The notes: generated by a model from the letters alone, not told the origin. A stretch of DNA of 64,000 bases from Psychrobacter sp. UBA3480 (GCF_002377945.1 NZ_DFQV01000033.1:124001-188000), one strand, 5' to 3'; shown: positions 28,814-37,743, numbered from the stretch's first letter. Numbers and translations: made by a program.

Positions 28814-28917
28814 GTTGTCCTAGAATTTATTTTTATGATTGTCTTTATCGTATGATTGTCTTTATCGGAAGCAATCGTTAAATAGTAAGCATCAATTGGC
28901 TGTTTAGCATATTGACC

Positions 28918-29631
28918 TTATGATACACCAAACGCTACCGGCTTACTGCCATTATCCGTATCATGAACCTGATCAATAATGGACAGTTCACGCTTGCAGA
29001 ACGGCTCAATAAAATCGCTGACGCTGCTCAGAGGTTTCATGGCCTTAAATCCTGTATCAATAAAATCATAAAGCGGCTGGTAGCCATGACGATAGGCTGT
29101 ACTTTTTGCTAGTGCAAAGGCTTTTTTGAGCATAAACGAATTTAGATGTTTGTCCGTGCGATAGCAGACATCTTTTAAATTGGCAATCTGAACTCGTCGC
29201 TCATCTTCTTCATCGACAGTACGATAGGCGGCTAGCATGTTTTCTTCGTTTACTGGTAAATCTTGAGCGAGTAACCACTGGGCTAAATGCAGATCTAGCT
29301 CAATAGCAAAAATCGCCGCTTGGATGCCCATGCTACCAGCCTCTAAGGCTGACTCTTTGGCAAGACGTTCTAGCTTTTTCGCTTTTGGCAGGATACGTGC
29401 TAACTGCTCTGCTAATAATTTGAACTCTTCGCCGCCATACAGCTGGGTGAGAAAGTAATCTGCCATTAATTGGTTTTTAGGTTGTTCAAATAGCTCGCGA
29501 TGCGTCTGCTGGAGACGTGTTTGTTGCCATGATTGTACTTCTTTGAGCTTAGCATTTAATTCATCATCTTGGTGATGAGGCATCGCCCAAAAACGTGTCA
29601 AATGCTGTTGTAAATCAGCTAAAGCGGTCAT
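28918..29631 (-). CDS. FFLEELY-motif-type protein (function unknown)
   Basis: 237 residues, all-helical by composition and soluble. YFLTQLYGGEEFKLLAEQLA near residue 60 corresponds to the FFLEELY motif after which this proteobacterial family is named. The Met at 29631 (MTALADLQ) is chosen over an in-frame ATG 12 codons earlier because AGGA precedes it and the extension is hydrophobic and atypical. It lies 104 bp upstream of ubiE on the same strand and may share its transcript. No function is established that I know of. Confidence 0.75.
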   Translation of the reverse strand: MTALADLQQHLTRFWAMPHHQDDELNAKLKEVQSWQQTRLQQTHRELFEQPKNQLMADYFLTQLYGGEEFKLLAEQLARILPKAKKLERLAKESALEAGSMGIQAAIFAIELDLHLAQWLLAQDLPVNEENMLAAYRTVDEEDERRVQIANLKDVCYRTDKHLNSFMLKKAFALAKSTAYRHGYQPLYDFIDTGFKAMKPLSSVSDFIEPFCKRELSIIDQVHDTDNGSKPVAFGVS

Positions 29632-29951
29632 GGCAGTGAATCCTGTAGAAGTAAATAGGGTAATCAAATTTAAGTATGGTTGTTTTAAATATCGTGAGTC
29701 AGGGTTATAAGGCTTTCAACAACTGTTCTACCCTATACCCAAAATTGTGTTCACCTTAAAAGAAAATAATTAAGAATACAAATACCAATCTGTTACACAG
29801 CAATATTATTTACTCGATTGGTGCAGTGCTATGATTAAATGAGATAAAAATGAGTGATGAGGTCGAAATATGGAAAGTTGTCCTATTAATAGCTATCCCA
29901 TAAGTCATTCAACGGTAAAGCAGCCCAACAACAATAATAGCGAGTGTAATC

Positions 29952-31643
29952 ATGTCTCAAAAAAATGATACTACTGAACCAAAAGCACCACAAGCGGTAA
30001 GTACACAATTTAGTGAGCAAGTTGTGGAGCAGCGTCTAAAGCCCAATCCTTTAAGTCAGTTTTCACTGGATGAGGATTCGCTTAGATTGGCATTGGTAAC
30101 AGCTCAGTATGCTTTAAAAGCCACTCGCCAGCAAACGCCGCCGACCCTCAACAAGCCAACAGGTCTATTGGTGCTAGTTAATGGAATGGAGCAAGCAGGT
30201 AAAGGTACCGCCGTTAAGCAGTTACGGCAATGGGTAGATCCCAGGCTGCTTAAAGTTGAGGCAACCATTGGTCATTCGCCATTGAACTATCAGCCTATTT
30301 GGCAAGCGCATACTAGCGCCATGCCGCGTCATGGTGATGTCATGGTGTATTTTGGCAACTGGTATGCTGATTTATTATACAACGTCATGCGACTAGCGAC
30401 ATCTGATAGTGAAAACCTTGAAGCATTATCAAATGATAAAGGTCAAAAAGATAAAAATCCGCTTCCTATCGATCAGTGGCAAGACTATCTACAGCAGCAG
30501 TTAAATACACTAAAAGCATTTGAAAAAGATCTCAGTGCCAATCAAACCAAATTATTAAAATGCTGGTTTCATGTTGATATCGAAACGTTGCACAGTCGCT
30601 TAAAGGATGATGAAGCAGATCCGCAGTTTCTGTATCAAATTGACTGGCATAATAAGCAAGTCATCGAAAAGTTTAATGAGGTGGCTGCGACCTTGCTGCG
30701 TCAACAGGATGATTGGGTCATCATTGATGGTGACGATAAGTTAGAGGCCGCTGATAACTTTTGTCACTTGGTGCTACATGCTATGCAAACCGCGCTAGCA
30801 AGTAGCCAGACAGATAGCAATGACCATGACAAGAAAACTTCAAAAAACCATTCCCAGTCCGAAAAACTGGAACTTAATTCAGATACTAAACAAAAACAGT
30901 TTGAGCCTGTGTCGATACCTAAGCAGCTGACGTCTATTAAAGATAAAAAAATCAGTAAGTCCGACTATCGTGAGGCGTTGGCGGAGAAGCAAGCGCGGCT
31001 TGCTGAGTTGCTACGTGCCCGTCAAGGTCGGCATGTGGTGTTTGCCTTTGAAGGGATGGACGCTGCGGGAAAGGGCGGTGCGATCAAAAGGTTGGTCGCA
31101 CCGCTAGATCCTCGCGAGTATCAAATCTATAATATTGGCGCGCCGATGTTGTATGAGACTCAGCATCCTTACTTGTGGCGATTCTGGACGCGATTGCCTG
31201 ACGAGCAAACCAGTCGTATTAGCCGTATCGCTATTTTCGATCGTACTTGGTATGGGCGTGTGCTGGTTGAGCGCATCGAAGGATTTGCATCTCCTAATGA
31301 ATGGCAACGAGCATATGATGAAATCAACCGTTTCGAGGCGGACTTGGCAGCAGCAGGAACGTTGGTTATCAAGTATTGGTTAGCGATTGATAAAAAAGAG
31401 CAGCTTAAACGGTTTGAAGATCGTCAAGAAACACCGCATAAGCAGTTTAAACTAACGGATGATGACTGGCGTAACCGTGATAAATGGTCAGACTACGTGC
31501 AATCTGCAGCAGATATGCTGGCACGCACGGATACAACGACAGCGCCATGGTGTGTTATTGCAACCAACGAAAAGCGTCAGGCGCGTTTAGATGTGTTAGA
31601 TCATGCTATAGAGCAGTTGTCGGCAATCACCAAAAGCAAGTAG
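29952..31643 (+). CDS. pap: Polyphosphate:AMP phosphotransferase (two PPK2 domains)
   Basis: 563 residues with tandem PPK2 domains, the layout of class II PPK2 / Pap of Acinetobacter johnsonii, which makes ADP from AMP and polyphosphate. Domain 1 (about 30-280) has GMEQAGKGTAVKQL as Walker A but a degraded downstream core. Domain 2 (about 330-555) has FAFEGMDAAGKGGAIKRL, DRTWYGRVLVERIEGF and the lid region and is probably the catalytic one. A Lys/Asn/Asp-rich linker joins them. A phosphate transporter gene follows about 570 bp on, same strand. Confidence 0.92.
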   Translation: MSQKNDTTEPKAPQAVSTQFSEQVVEQRLKPNPLSQFSLDEDSLRLALVTAQYALKATRQQTPPTLNKPTGLLVLVNGMEQAGKGTAVKQLRQWVDPRLLKVEATIGHSPLNYQPIWQAHTSAMPRHGDVMVYFGNWYADLLYNVMRLATSDSENLEALSNDKGQKDKNPLPIDQWQDYLQQQLNTLKAFEKDLSANQTKLLKCWFHVDIETLHSRLKDDEADPQFLYQIDWHNKQVIEKFNEVAATLLRQQDDWVIIDGDDKLEAADNFCHLVLHAMQTALASSQTDSNDHDKKTSKNHSQSEKLELNSDTKQKQFEPVSIPKQLTSIKDKKISKSDYREALAEKQARLAELLRARQGRHVVFAFEGMDAAGKGGAIKRLVAPLDPREYQIYNIGAPMLYETQHPYLWRFWTRLPDEQTSRISRIAIFDRTWYGRVLVERIEGFASPNEWQRAYDEINRFEADLAAAGTLVIKYWLAIDKKEQLKRFEDRQETPHKQFKLTDDDWRNRDKWSDYVQSAADMLARTDTTTAPWCVIATNEKRQARLDVLDHAIEQLSAITKSK

Positions 31644-32212
31644 TTGTTAAAGATGCCTGAAGTTTAAGGACTGTCATAGATTTATATAATTGTATTTTCC
31701 ACGTATTTCCTAAGTAGGATGGCTCGAAACATATTCGAGTTATCCTGTCTTTTACAGAGTGTGGTCTTGTCCGTATACACTCGCAGTTACAAATCTCGCA
31801 ATATCATCATGCATTATGTGCTCATATTTAATATAATAGAGCGCGAAACAGCTTCTGCTAAATAATAATTTTAATTTAGCAAATAACGTGTTTTGGTTAT
31901 TTAGTATAGATAACTTAATAATTACGACAAAAATTGTTACAATAGCTGTTAGTAGTACCACAAATATCGCTAAGAAATATATAAGCCGCAAGATGCTGTA
32001 ATCAGACGATTTGGCAATATCACTTGCGGCTTTGTGACATGTTGAGAGATGTATTATTTACTTTCGCTCTAGTCGGTTTAAGACCTTTTAACCGCATGTT
32101 GTATATTTTATATATGCTACTTCATTAGATGCCGTAACAAGTACTTTGAGTAGTAGAGCAATATTATCAACCTCATATAATTTTAATCAGCTTACGCAGG
32201 ACGTACTAACGT
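31644..32212. other. 569-bp intergenic region before the phosphate transporter
   Basis: AT-rich. Contains CTCGAA-ACATA-TTCGAG (31723-31739), and the 10-bp perfect inverted repeat AAGCCGCAAG / CTTGCGGCTT (31983-31992 and 32023-32032) with a 30-nt loop. A minus-strand frame of 79 codons in 31752-31991 starts with TTG, has no ribosome site and is hydrophobic through AT-richness; not called. No convincing PhoB box was seen. Confidence 0.45.
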
Positions 32213-33820
32213 ATGGGTATTAGCAGCAGTTCTACAGAGTCAATCAAGCCAGTTGGCTCTATGAGAATAAATCTATTTTTTGCCATTTTACTGATTGCGA
32301 TGACTTCCTACTTTTTGTGGTGGGGTTTAGATTACACCATGCGTCAGCAAACGACGCTATTCATCGTGGCGACCGCTTTTGGTGTCTTTATGGCATTCAA
32401 TATCGGTGGTAACGATGTCGCCAACTCCTTTGGTACTTCGGTGGGTGCAGGGACGTTGACTATCCCGCAAGCATTGGGTATTGCCGCGATATTTGAAGTA
32501 TCGGGGGCAGTCCTTGCAGGCGGGGAGGTTACTGATACGATTCGAAGCGGCATCGTTGATCTAGATGGTCTATCAGTGACGCCCAATCAGTTCATTTATG
32601 TCATGCTCTCCGCATTGGTTGCAGCAGCATTTTGGCTGTTATTTGCGACCAAAAAAGGTCTGCCTGTTTCGACCACTCACTCCATTATTGGCGGTGTGAT
32701 TGGTAGCTCCATTGTCTTAGGTATCACGTTAGGTGGTACGGACATGGCGCTATCAACGGTAGACTGGGGAACGGTTGGAACTATCGCTATTTCTTGGGTG
32801 CTGTCACCGCTACTAGGTGGCGTGTTGTCTTATCTTTTATATGGACAAATCAAGAAAAACATCATTGAATATAATGATAAAACCGAAGCCTATATTGCGA
32901 CGCTAAAAGGCAATAAAAAAGTCTTAAAGCAAAACCATAAAGAGTTTTTGGATGGTTTGACAGAGTCTGAACAATTGGCCTATACGTCAGCGATGCTACG
33001 TGATCAGGAAATCTATAAAGATGACGATTGTATCGTTGAAGACCTAGAAACTGATTACTACAAAAAGCTTTATGATATTGAGAATGAGCGTAGTAGCCTT
33101 GATACTCTAAAAGCACTTAAGCAATGGGTACCTATCATTGCTGCCGCAGGTGGTGCGGTAATGACTTCTCTAGTCGTCTTTAAAGGTCTTAAAAATGTTA
33201 ATAGCGGCCTGACCACACTACAGGGCTTCTTGATTATGGGTATGATAGCGGCGCTAGTATGGCTAGCGACCTATATCTATACCAAGAGTATTCGCGGTAA
33301 GCATAAAGAAGATTTGACCAAAGCGACGTTCATTATGTTTAGCTGGATGCAGGTCTTTACCGCGTCAGCTTTTGCTTTTAGTCATGGTTCAAACGATATC
33401 GCCAACGCGGTTGGTCCTTTTGCCGCCATTATGGATGTGATTCGTACCAATAGTATCGCTACTGAAGCTGCTGTACCACCTGCTGTCATGCTGACTTTTG
33501 GTGTGGCACTAATCGTTGGTCTTTGGTTCATTGGTAAAGAAGTAATTCAAACTGTTGGTACCAATCTAGCGAAAATGCATCCAGCTTCAGGCTTCTCAGC
33601 TGAATTGGCTGCTGCTGCTGTTGTAATGGGCGCATCGACGATGGGTCTGCCTGTATCAAGTACTCACACGCTAGTAGGCGCAGTACTGGGTATCGGTATC
33701 GTCAACAGAGATACTAACTGGAAGCTTATGAAGCCGATTGGATTGGCTTGGATTGTCACGCTGCCTGCAGCGGCTACTATGTCTGCTATTAGTTATCTCG
33801 TATTAAGCAACATTTTTTAA
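32213..33820 (+). CDS. PiT-family inorganic phosphate transporter
   Basis: 535-residue inner-membrane symporter for phosphate, possibly as metal-phosphate complex. The two inverted PiT repeats are clear: FNIGGNDVANSFGTSVGAG (N-terminal half) and FSHGSNDIANAVGPFAAI (C-terminal half), each followed by a G-LPVSTTHS or G-LPVSSTHT motif. About ten membrane segments flank a charged cytoplasmic loop of some 90 residues (about 215-305). The start at 32213 has AGGA 11 nt upstream; the Met at residue 17 (MRINLFF) is possible. Its neighbour makes ADP from polyphosphate, so both handle phosphate stores. Confidence 0.93.
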   Translation: MGISSSSTESIKPVGSMRINLFFAILLIAMTSYFLWWGLDYTMRQQTTLFIVATAFGVFMAFNIGGNDVANSFGTSVGAGTLTIPQALGIAAIFEVSGAVLAGGEVTDTIRSGIVDLDGLSVTPNQFIYVMLSALVAAAFWLLFATKKGLPVSTTHSIIGGVIGSSIVLGITLGGTDMALSTVDWGTVGTIAISWVLSPLLGGVLSYLLYGQIKKNIIEYNDKTEAYIATLKGNKKVLKQNHKEFLDGLTESEQLAYTSAMLRDQEIYKDDDCIVEDLETDYYKKLYDIENERSSLDTLKALKQWVPIIAAAGGAVMTSLVVFKGLKNVNSGLTTLQGFLIMGMIAALVWLATYIYTKSIRGKHKEDLTKATFIMFSWMQVFTASAFAFSHGSNDIANAVGPFAAIMDVIRTNSIATEAAVPPAVMLTFGVALIVGLWFIGKEVIQTVGTNLAKMHPASGFSAELAAAAVVMGASTMGLPVSSTHTLVGAVLGIGIVNRDTNWKLMKPIGLAWIVTLPAAATMSAISYLVLSNIF

Positions 33821-33867
33821 TGCGCTGTTTTCATCAGTGAATTATCATAATTGAGTTTGAATAACTA

Positions 33868-34037
33868 GGGCGTGTCTTCATTTCAAAAATGGTGATAAAA
33901 ATGAGATAAATTGCCGTCAAACGAGGAAAATAGTGCCGATAATATCGGGATATTAACCAGCGATTTGACGATGTTTGGCAAAATTTAGCTGCTTTTAGCC
34001 CATTTAGATAACTATCGAGTGAATTGAAGACACGCCC
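33868..34037. mobile_element. TA-flanked inverted-repeat element A (MITE candidate, 170 bp)
   Basis: Begins GGGCGTGTCTTCA and ends with its complement TGAAGACACGCCC, flanked on both sides by TA (33866-33867 and 34038-34039), which reads as a TA target duplication. It encodes nothing convincing. The middle contains the palindrome CCGATAATATCGG and partial outer arms (TAAATTGCC and GGCAAAATTTA), so the strand could fold as a long hairpin. The left end recurs alone at 63778-63800. TA duplications are typical of IS630/Tc1-mariner elements and some IS5-family members. Confidence 0.72.
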
Positions 34038-34052
34038 TAGGTTCAACGCAAT

Positions 34053-34092
34053 AAAAAACGCTTATCAGCATTATGCCGATAAGCGTTTTTTT
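34053..34092. terminator. Bidirectional terminator between the PiT gene and the alaA fusion
   Basis: AAAAAACGCTTATC pairs with GATAAGCGTTTTTT around an 11-nt loop. It serves both convergent genes; element A lies between it and the PiT stop codon. Confidence 0.9.
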
Positions 34093-34108
34093 AATGATAT
34101 ATGACGAT

Positions 34109-35761
34109 TTACTCAGTACCAAACTGCTTACGTTTTTTGGCAAAAAATCTGTCCAATCTATCCATCGCATTTTCTAGGTCAAGCAAGTTAGGTAAGAACA
34201 CCAGACGGAAATGGTCGGGTCTGTCCCAGTTAAACCCAGTACCTTGAACCATCAATACGTTTTCTTCAACGAGCAAGTCCATCATAAAGTCCATATCATC
34301 GGTGATAGGGTAAACCTCTGGATCCATTTTTGGAAAGCAGTAAAACGCGCCTTGAGGCATGGTACAAGAAATACCTTTGATAGCATTAAGACGTGAGACT
34401 GCCATTTCACGTTGCTTATATAGGCGACCCTTTTCAGAAGTCAGGTCTTGCATGCTCTGATGTCCACCCATCGCTGTTTGAATAGCATACTGTCCTTGCA
34501 CGTTAGAGCAAAGACGCATAGATGCTAGCATATCTAAGCCCTCAATAAAGTCAGCTGCGTGCTGTTTGCGGCCTGATACCATCATCCAACCTGAGCGAAA
34601 TCCTGCAATACGATGCGACTTCGACAAGCCATTGTAAGAAAGTACCAGCACGTCGTCAGTCAAGGTGCTCATCGGGGTATGTACATTATCATCATAGAGA
34701 ATACGGTCGTAAATCTCATCGGCCATGATGATCAAATCATGCTCCTTAGCGACTTCAATAATTTGCTTTAATAGCTCATCACTATAAAGGGAGCCTGTCG
34801 GGTTATTTGGGTTAATAACCACGATACCTTTCGTTTTGCTCGTGATTTTAGACTTAATGTCTTTAATATCAGGGTGCCAGTTGTCTTCTTCATTGCAGCG
34901 ATAGTGCACAGCAGTACCACCAGCGAGGTTGGCCGCTGCAGTCCAAAGCGGGTAGTCTGGCATTGGAATTAGGACTTCATCGCCATCATTCATCAACGCC
35001 TGCATAGTCATGACAATAAGCTCAGAAACCCCATTGCCCAAATATACGTCACGTACGTCAACGGCCGACAGCAATCCCTTTGATTGGTAATATTGCAAAA
35101 TGGCTTTGCGCGCTGAGAAAATCCCCTGTGAGTCTGAATAGCCAGTCGCCTCAGATAGGTTCATAGCGACATCGCGTAAAATCTCATGCGGGGCTTCTAA
35201 GCCAAAAGGCGCTGGATTACCCACGTTTAGTTTTAATATGCGTTTGCCTTCTGCTTCCATCTTATTGGCAGTCTGCAGTAGAGGACCACGAATGTCATAG
35301 CAAACGTTTTGTAATTTATCAGATTTTTTTATGGTGTTCATAGCATGGCCGTTTTTCGGATTGGTTGTCGAATTGGTTTTTGTTTCTTTACTAGCAGAAT
35401 AAGGTGTCATCGATTGAGCGACAGTCGCTTTAATATTTGACTGGGTATGTGAAATCGTATCTAGCTTTTGATGTTCTCTACGCACTACAGATGATGTCGA
35501 TTCGTCTGTATCAATAGCCTCGTTATTGAGGTCGCCGCGCAATAGGTAGCCTTCACTACAGCCCAAAATATGTGCAAGTGTAGGCAGCTTGGATGAGACA
35601 ATGCCATTGGTACCGCGCTCCCAGTTTGAGATAGCGCCACGACTCACTTTTGCACCAGCGGCTGTCATGGCTTGTGCTAGCTGCTCAGCAGTAAATCCTT
35701 TGTCACGGCGCAACTGTACCAGTCGTTCCGCTTGCGTACTTTTGCTATTGTCGTCAGACAT
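34109..35761 (-). CDS. alaA: XRE helix-turn-helix fused to AlaA-type alanine aminotransferase
   Basis: 550 residues. Residues 1-80 are an XRE/Cro-type HTH (ERLVQLRRDKGFTAEQLAQAM, VSRGAISNWERGTNG, LPTLAHILGCSEGYLL). A Ser/Thr/Asn-rich linker covers 81-140. From Met141 the sequence matches E. coli AlaA at its native start (MNTIKKSDKLQNVCYDIRGP, LKLNVGNPAPFG) and continues through NPNNPTGSLYS and the PLP-lysine region YNGLSKSHRIAGFRSGW. The enzyme should convert pyruvate and glutamate to alanine. It is not MocR-like, as those carry a GntR-type winged helix. No ribosome site precedes Met141, so the fusion appears to be translated whole. Autoregulation by the HTH is an inference supported by palindromes upstream. 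Confidence 0.9.
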   Translation of the reverse strand: MSDDNSKSTQAERLVQLRRDKGFTAEQLAQAMTAAGAKVSRGAISNWERGTNGIVSSKLPTLAHILGCSEGYLLRGDLNNEAIDTDESTSSVVRREHQKLDTISHTQSNIKATVAQSMTPYSASKETKTNSTTNPKNGHAMNTIKKSDKLQNVCYDIRGPLLQTANKMEAEGKRILKLNVGNPAPFGLEAPHEILRDVAMNLSEATGYSDSQGIFSARKAILQYYQSKGLLSAVDVRDVYLGNGVSELIVMTMQALMNDGDEVLIPMPDYPLWTAAANLAGGTAVHYRCNEEDNWHPDIKDIKSKITSKTKGIVVINPNNPTGSLYSDELLKQIIEVAKEHDLIIMADEIYDRILYDDNVHTPMSTLTDDVLVLSYNGLSKSHRIAGFRSGWMMVSGRKQHAADFIEGLDMLASMRLCSNVQGQYAIQTAMGGHQSMQDLTSEKGRLYKQREMAVSRLNAIKGISCTMPQGAFYCFPKMDPEVYPITDDMDFMMDLLVEENVLMVQGTGFNWDRPDHFRLVFLPNLLDLENAMDRLDRFFAKKRKQFGTE

Positions 35762-35832
35762 TGTCGTTTGAGCCTTTATTAATCAGTAATTATTCAGTGT
35801 AGAGATACATTAAACATTTTAGTTAAACACTA

Positions 35833-35851
35833 ATGCAAGATATTATTGCAT
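35833..35851. promoter_or_regulatory. 19-bp palindrome, candidate operator 1 upstream of the XRE-AlaA gene
   Basis: ATGCAA-GATATTA-TTGCAT, perfect 6-bp arms. It lies about 70 bp upstream of the fusion gene start. A smaller palindrome ATTTGCAAAT follows at 35861-35870. Confidence 0.5.
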
Positions 35852-35896
35852 TGATAGCTAATTTGCAAATGATTTTACAATCAGTTCTATTAGTGT

Positions 35897-35915
35897 TTGC
35901 AAGTATATCTTGCAA
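35897..35915. promoter_or_regulatory. 19-bp palindrome, candidate operator 2 upstream of the XRE-AlaA gene
   Basis: TTGCAAG-TATAT-CTTGCAA, perfect 7-bp arms. Same overall size and TGCAA half-site as the palindrome centred 64 bp away. The remaining gap to msrB is AT-rich with nothing else I can name. Confidence 0.55.
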
Positions 35916-36205
35916 TTAACATTTAGCTTATATTTATATAGCTCTAAATCTCTTATATAGAGCATAAAGTGTATAATTATCAAAATTACATCTTTACCCA
36001 TCATTATCTAAAAGTAATTTGCTATATTTAACTCAATCAATCGCTTCAATCATGCTTTCTATCTCCCAATATAGAGAGTACTTTTCTTATATATGCCTTG
36101 AATAGTGCGTCGATAACCAACAGATAGAGCACGTCGTTTTCATAATCATATGGCGATAAAATAGTTACCGAGATTAGATAATAAATACTCGAATAAGGAT
36201 AAATT

Positions 36206-36631
36206 ATGCAAGACAATCAACTAAGCAAAGAAGAAATCAGCCAGTTGACTGAAGCTGACTGGAAAGAGCGTTTAACCGCTGATGAGTATCATATTATGCG
36301 TGAGAAGGGCACTGAGCGTCCATTTACAGGTGTATATAATGATGCGACTGATGATGGCGTTTACCGTTGTAAAGGCTGCGGTGCAAGCTTATTTGACTCA
36401 AGTAATAAATTTGATGCGAGCTGTGGCTGGCCAAGTTTTGATCAAGGTATCGATAACAGCGCGATTGAAGAGCACGTTGATAACTCGCTAGGCATGACTC
36501 GTACTGAAGTCACTTGTAGCAACTGCGGCGCACATTTAGGTCATGTATTCCCTGATGGTCCTACTGAGACAACAGGCATGCGCTATTGCATCAACTCAGT
36601 ATCTATCGATTTAGATAAGTCTGAGAAGTAA
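36206..36631 (+). CDS. msrB: Peptide methionine-(R)-S-oxide reductase MsrB
   Basis: Repairs methionine-R-sulfoxide in proteins. 141 residues, zinc-binding form: CKGCGASLF (Cys55, Cys58) and [12 protein letters not shown] (Cys104, Cys107), with catalytic Cys128 in [11 protein letters not shown]. No signal peptide, so cytosolic. AAGGAT precedes the ATG. A glutathione peroxidase gene follows, giving a small oxidative-repair neighbourhood, but a hairpin separates them. Confidence 0.96.
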   Translation: MQDNQLSKEEISQLTEADWKERLTADEYHIMREKGTERPFTGVYNDATDDGVYRCKGCGASLFDSSNKFDASCGWPSFDQGIDNSAIEEHVDNSLGMTRTEVTCSNCGAHLGHVFPDGPTETTGMRYCINSVSIDLDKSEK

Positions 36632-36656
36632 GTAGGCTAAGTAGTATTAGAAACGT

Positions 36657-36692
36657 GAAAGGGAAGTACACGGTGCTTCCTTTTCAATAGTT
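36657..36692 (+). terminator. Terminator-like hairpin after msrB
   Basis: GAAAGGGAAG pairs with CTTCCTTTTC (one G-T) and the inner GTAC-type bases extend it; the following T tract is short. Confidence 0.6.
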
Positions 36693-36768
36693 TTATTATG
36701 TGTATGATAGGAAAATAAACACTGCACAAACACCCAAAACAATAAAAATCTCAATTTAAGGATAAATG

Positions 36769-37254
36769 ATGAGTACAATTTATGATTTTACGGCTGAGCG
36801 CATGGATGGTAGCTCGCAAGCATTTTTAGATTACCAAGATAAAGTATTATTAATCGTCAATACCGCAAGCAAATGTGGATTTACGCCGCAGTTCGAAGGT
36901 TTAGAGTCGCTATATCAACAGTATAAAGACCAAGGACTGGTGGTTATCGGTTTTCCTTGTAATCAATTTGGTAGCCAAGACCCAGGTAGCAATGACGAGA
37001 TTGGTGCGTTTTGCCAAAAGAACTATGGTGTCAGCTTTCCGATGATGGCAAAGACTGATGTCAATGGCGCAGATGCTCATCCTATCTATGAATGGCTCAA
37101 AGAACAAAAGGGTGGCGTGCTGACAGATGGTATTAAGTGGAATTTCACCAAGTTCCTAGTCGATAGTAAAGGTCAGGTTATTGACCGCTATGCACCAACG
37201 ACCAAGCCAGAAGCCATCAAAAACGATATAGAGCAAGCATTACCCAATAAATAA
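36769..37254 (+). CDS. Glutathione peroxidase (cysteine form)
   Basis: 161 residues, thioredoxin fold. The active Cys is in NTASKCGFTPQFEGLESLY, with the partner Gln region IGFPCNQFGSQDPG and the Trp/Asn motif KWNFTKFLVD. Cys replaces selenocysteine, as in most bacteria; many such enzymes use thioredoxin rather than glutathione. The second of two adjacent ATGs (36769) is preferred because AAGG lies 7 nt upstream, against 4 nt for the first. Confidence 0.94.
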   Translation: MSTIYDFTAERMDGSSQAFLDYQDKVLLIVNTASKCGFTPQFEGLESLYQQYKDQGLVVIGFPCNQFGSQDPGSNDEIGAFCQKNYGVSFPMMAKTDVNGADAHPIYEWLKEQKGGVLTDGIKWNFTKFLVDSKGQVIDRYAPTTKPEAIKNDIEQALPNK

Positions 37255-37371
37255 GCATCAAATCTAAAAAAACATTGGTTTTGTATGAAAATATAAAATC
37301 AATAAAAACAAATGCTTGCTGGATATCCTAATAAAAATCGAAAAAATATCTAAAAAAGTGGTAAATACTGT

Positions 37372-37399
37372 TTGACACCCAACAGTAAATCTATATAAT
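37372..37399 (+). promoter_or_regulatory. Consensus sigma-70 promoter of the tRNA-Val/tRNA-Asp operon
   Basis: TTGACA (37372-37377) and TATAAT (37394-37399), both perfect, with a 16-bp spacer. Transcription would start about 70 bp before tRNA-Val. Confidence 0.85.
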
Positions 37400-37479
37400 A
37401 CACACCCACAGCAACGGAGCTTAGTGACAAACTTAAGAGCTCAGTTGATGTTGAATAAATTGCCTAGCAATTGTTCGAA

Positions 37480-37555
37480 GGGTGATTAGCTCAGTTGGTA
37501 GAGCGTCTGCCTTACACGCAGAATGTCGGCGGTTCGAATCCGTCATCACCCACCA
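37480..37555 (+). tRNA. tRNA-Val (anticodon TAC)
   Basis: 76 nt with encoded CCA. Acceptor arm GGGTGAT/ATCACCC, D-loop AGCTCAGTTGGTAGAGC, anticodon loop CTTACAC, T-loop GGTTCGAATCC. Very close to E. coli tRNA-Val(UAC). Confidence 0.97.
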
Positions 37556-37592
37556 CTTCTTAGCAAGTGGCTAAACAAGCTAAGAGACCTAA

Positions 37593-37669
37593 GCAGCGGT
37601 AGTTCAGTTGGTTAGAATACCGGCCTGTCACGCCGGGGGTCGCGGGTTCGAGTCCCGTCCGCTGCGCCA
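37593..37669 (+). tRNA. tRNA-Asp (anticodon GTC)
   Basis: 77 nt with encoded CCA. Acceptor arm GCAGCGG/CCGCTGC, anticodon loop CTGTCAC, T-arm CGGGTTCGAGTCCCG. 37 bp after tRNA-Val, certainly co-transcribed. Confidence 0.97.
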
Positions 37670-37711
37670 TATTTAAAACGAATTTAAACCTTTGGGTTTA
37701 AGCAAGTTTCG

Positions 37712-37743
37712 CCTCAAGCATTAGATTGTTTGAGGTTTTTTTG
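37712..37743 (+). terminator. Terminator of the tRNA operon
   Basis: CCTCAAGCA pairs with TGTTTGAGG (one G-T) around a loop, followed by TTTTTTT. The remaining DNA to 37975 shows nothing recognisable. Confidence 0.82.

Noticed and set aside
31670..31700. Possible PhoB half-site CTGTCATA
   Set aside because: Only one half-site matches and it is over 500 bp from the PiT gene, next to the pap stop codon.
31752..31991. 79-codon minus-strand frame with hydrophobic N-terminus
   Set aside because: TTG start, no ribosome site, AT-rich DNA gives hydrophobic codons by chance, and it overlaps the inverted repeat at 31983.
33834..34046. 70-codon minus-strand frame over element A
   Set aside because: It simply reads through the inverted-repeat element.
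37372..37743. Integration site at the tRNA genes
   Set aside because: No integrase, no duplicated tRNA 3' end and no foreign-looking genes nearby.
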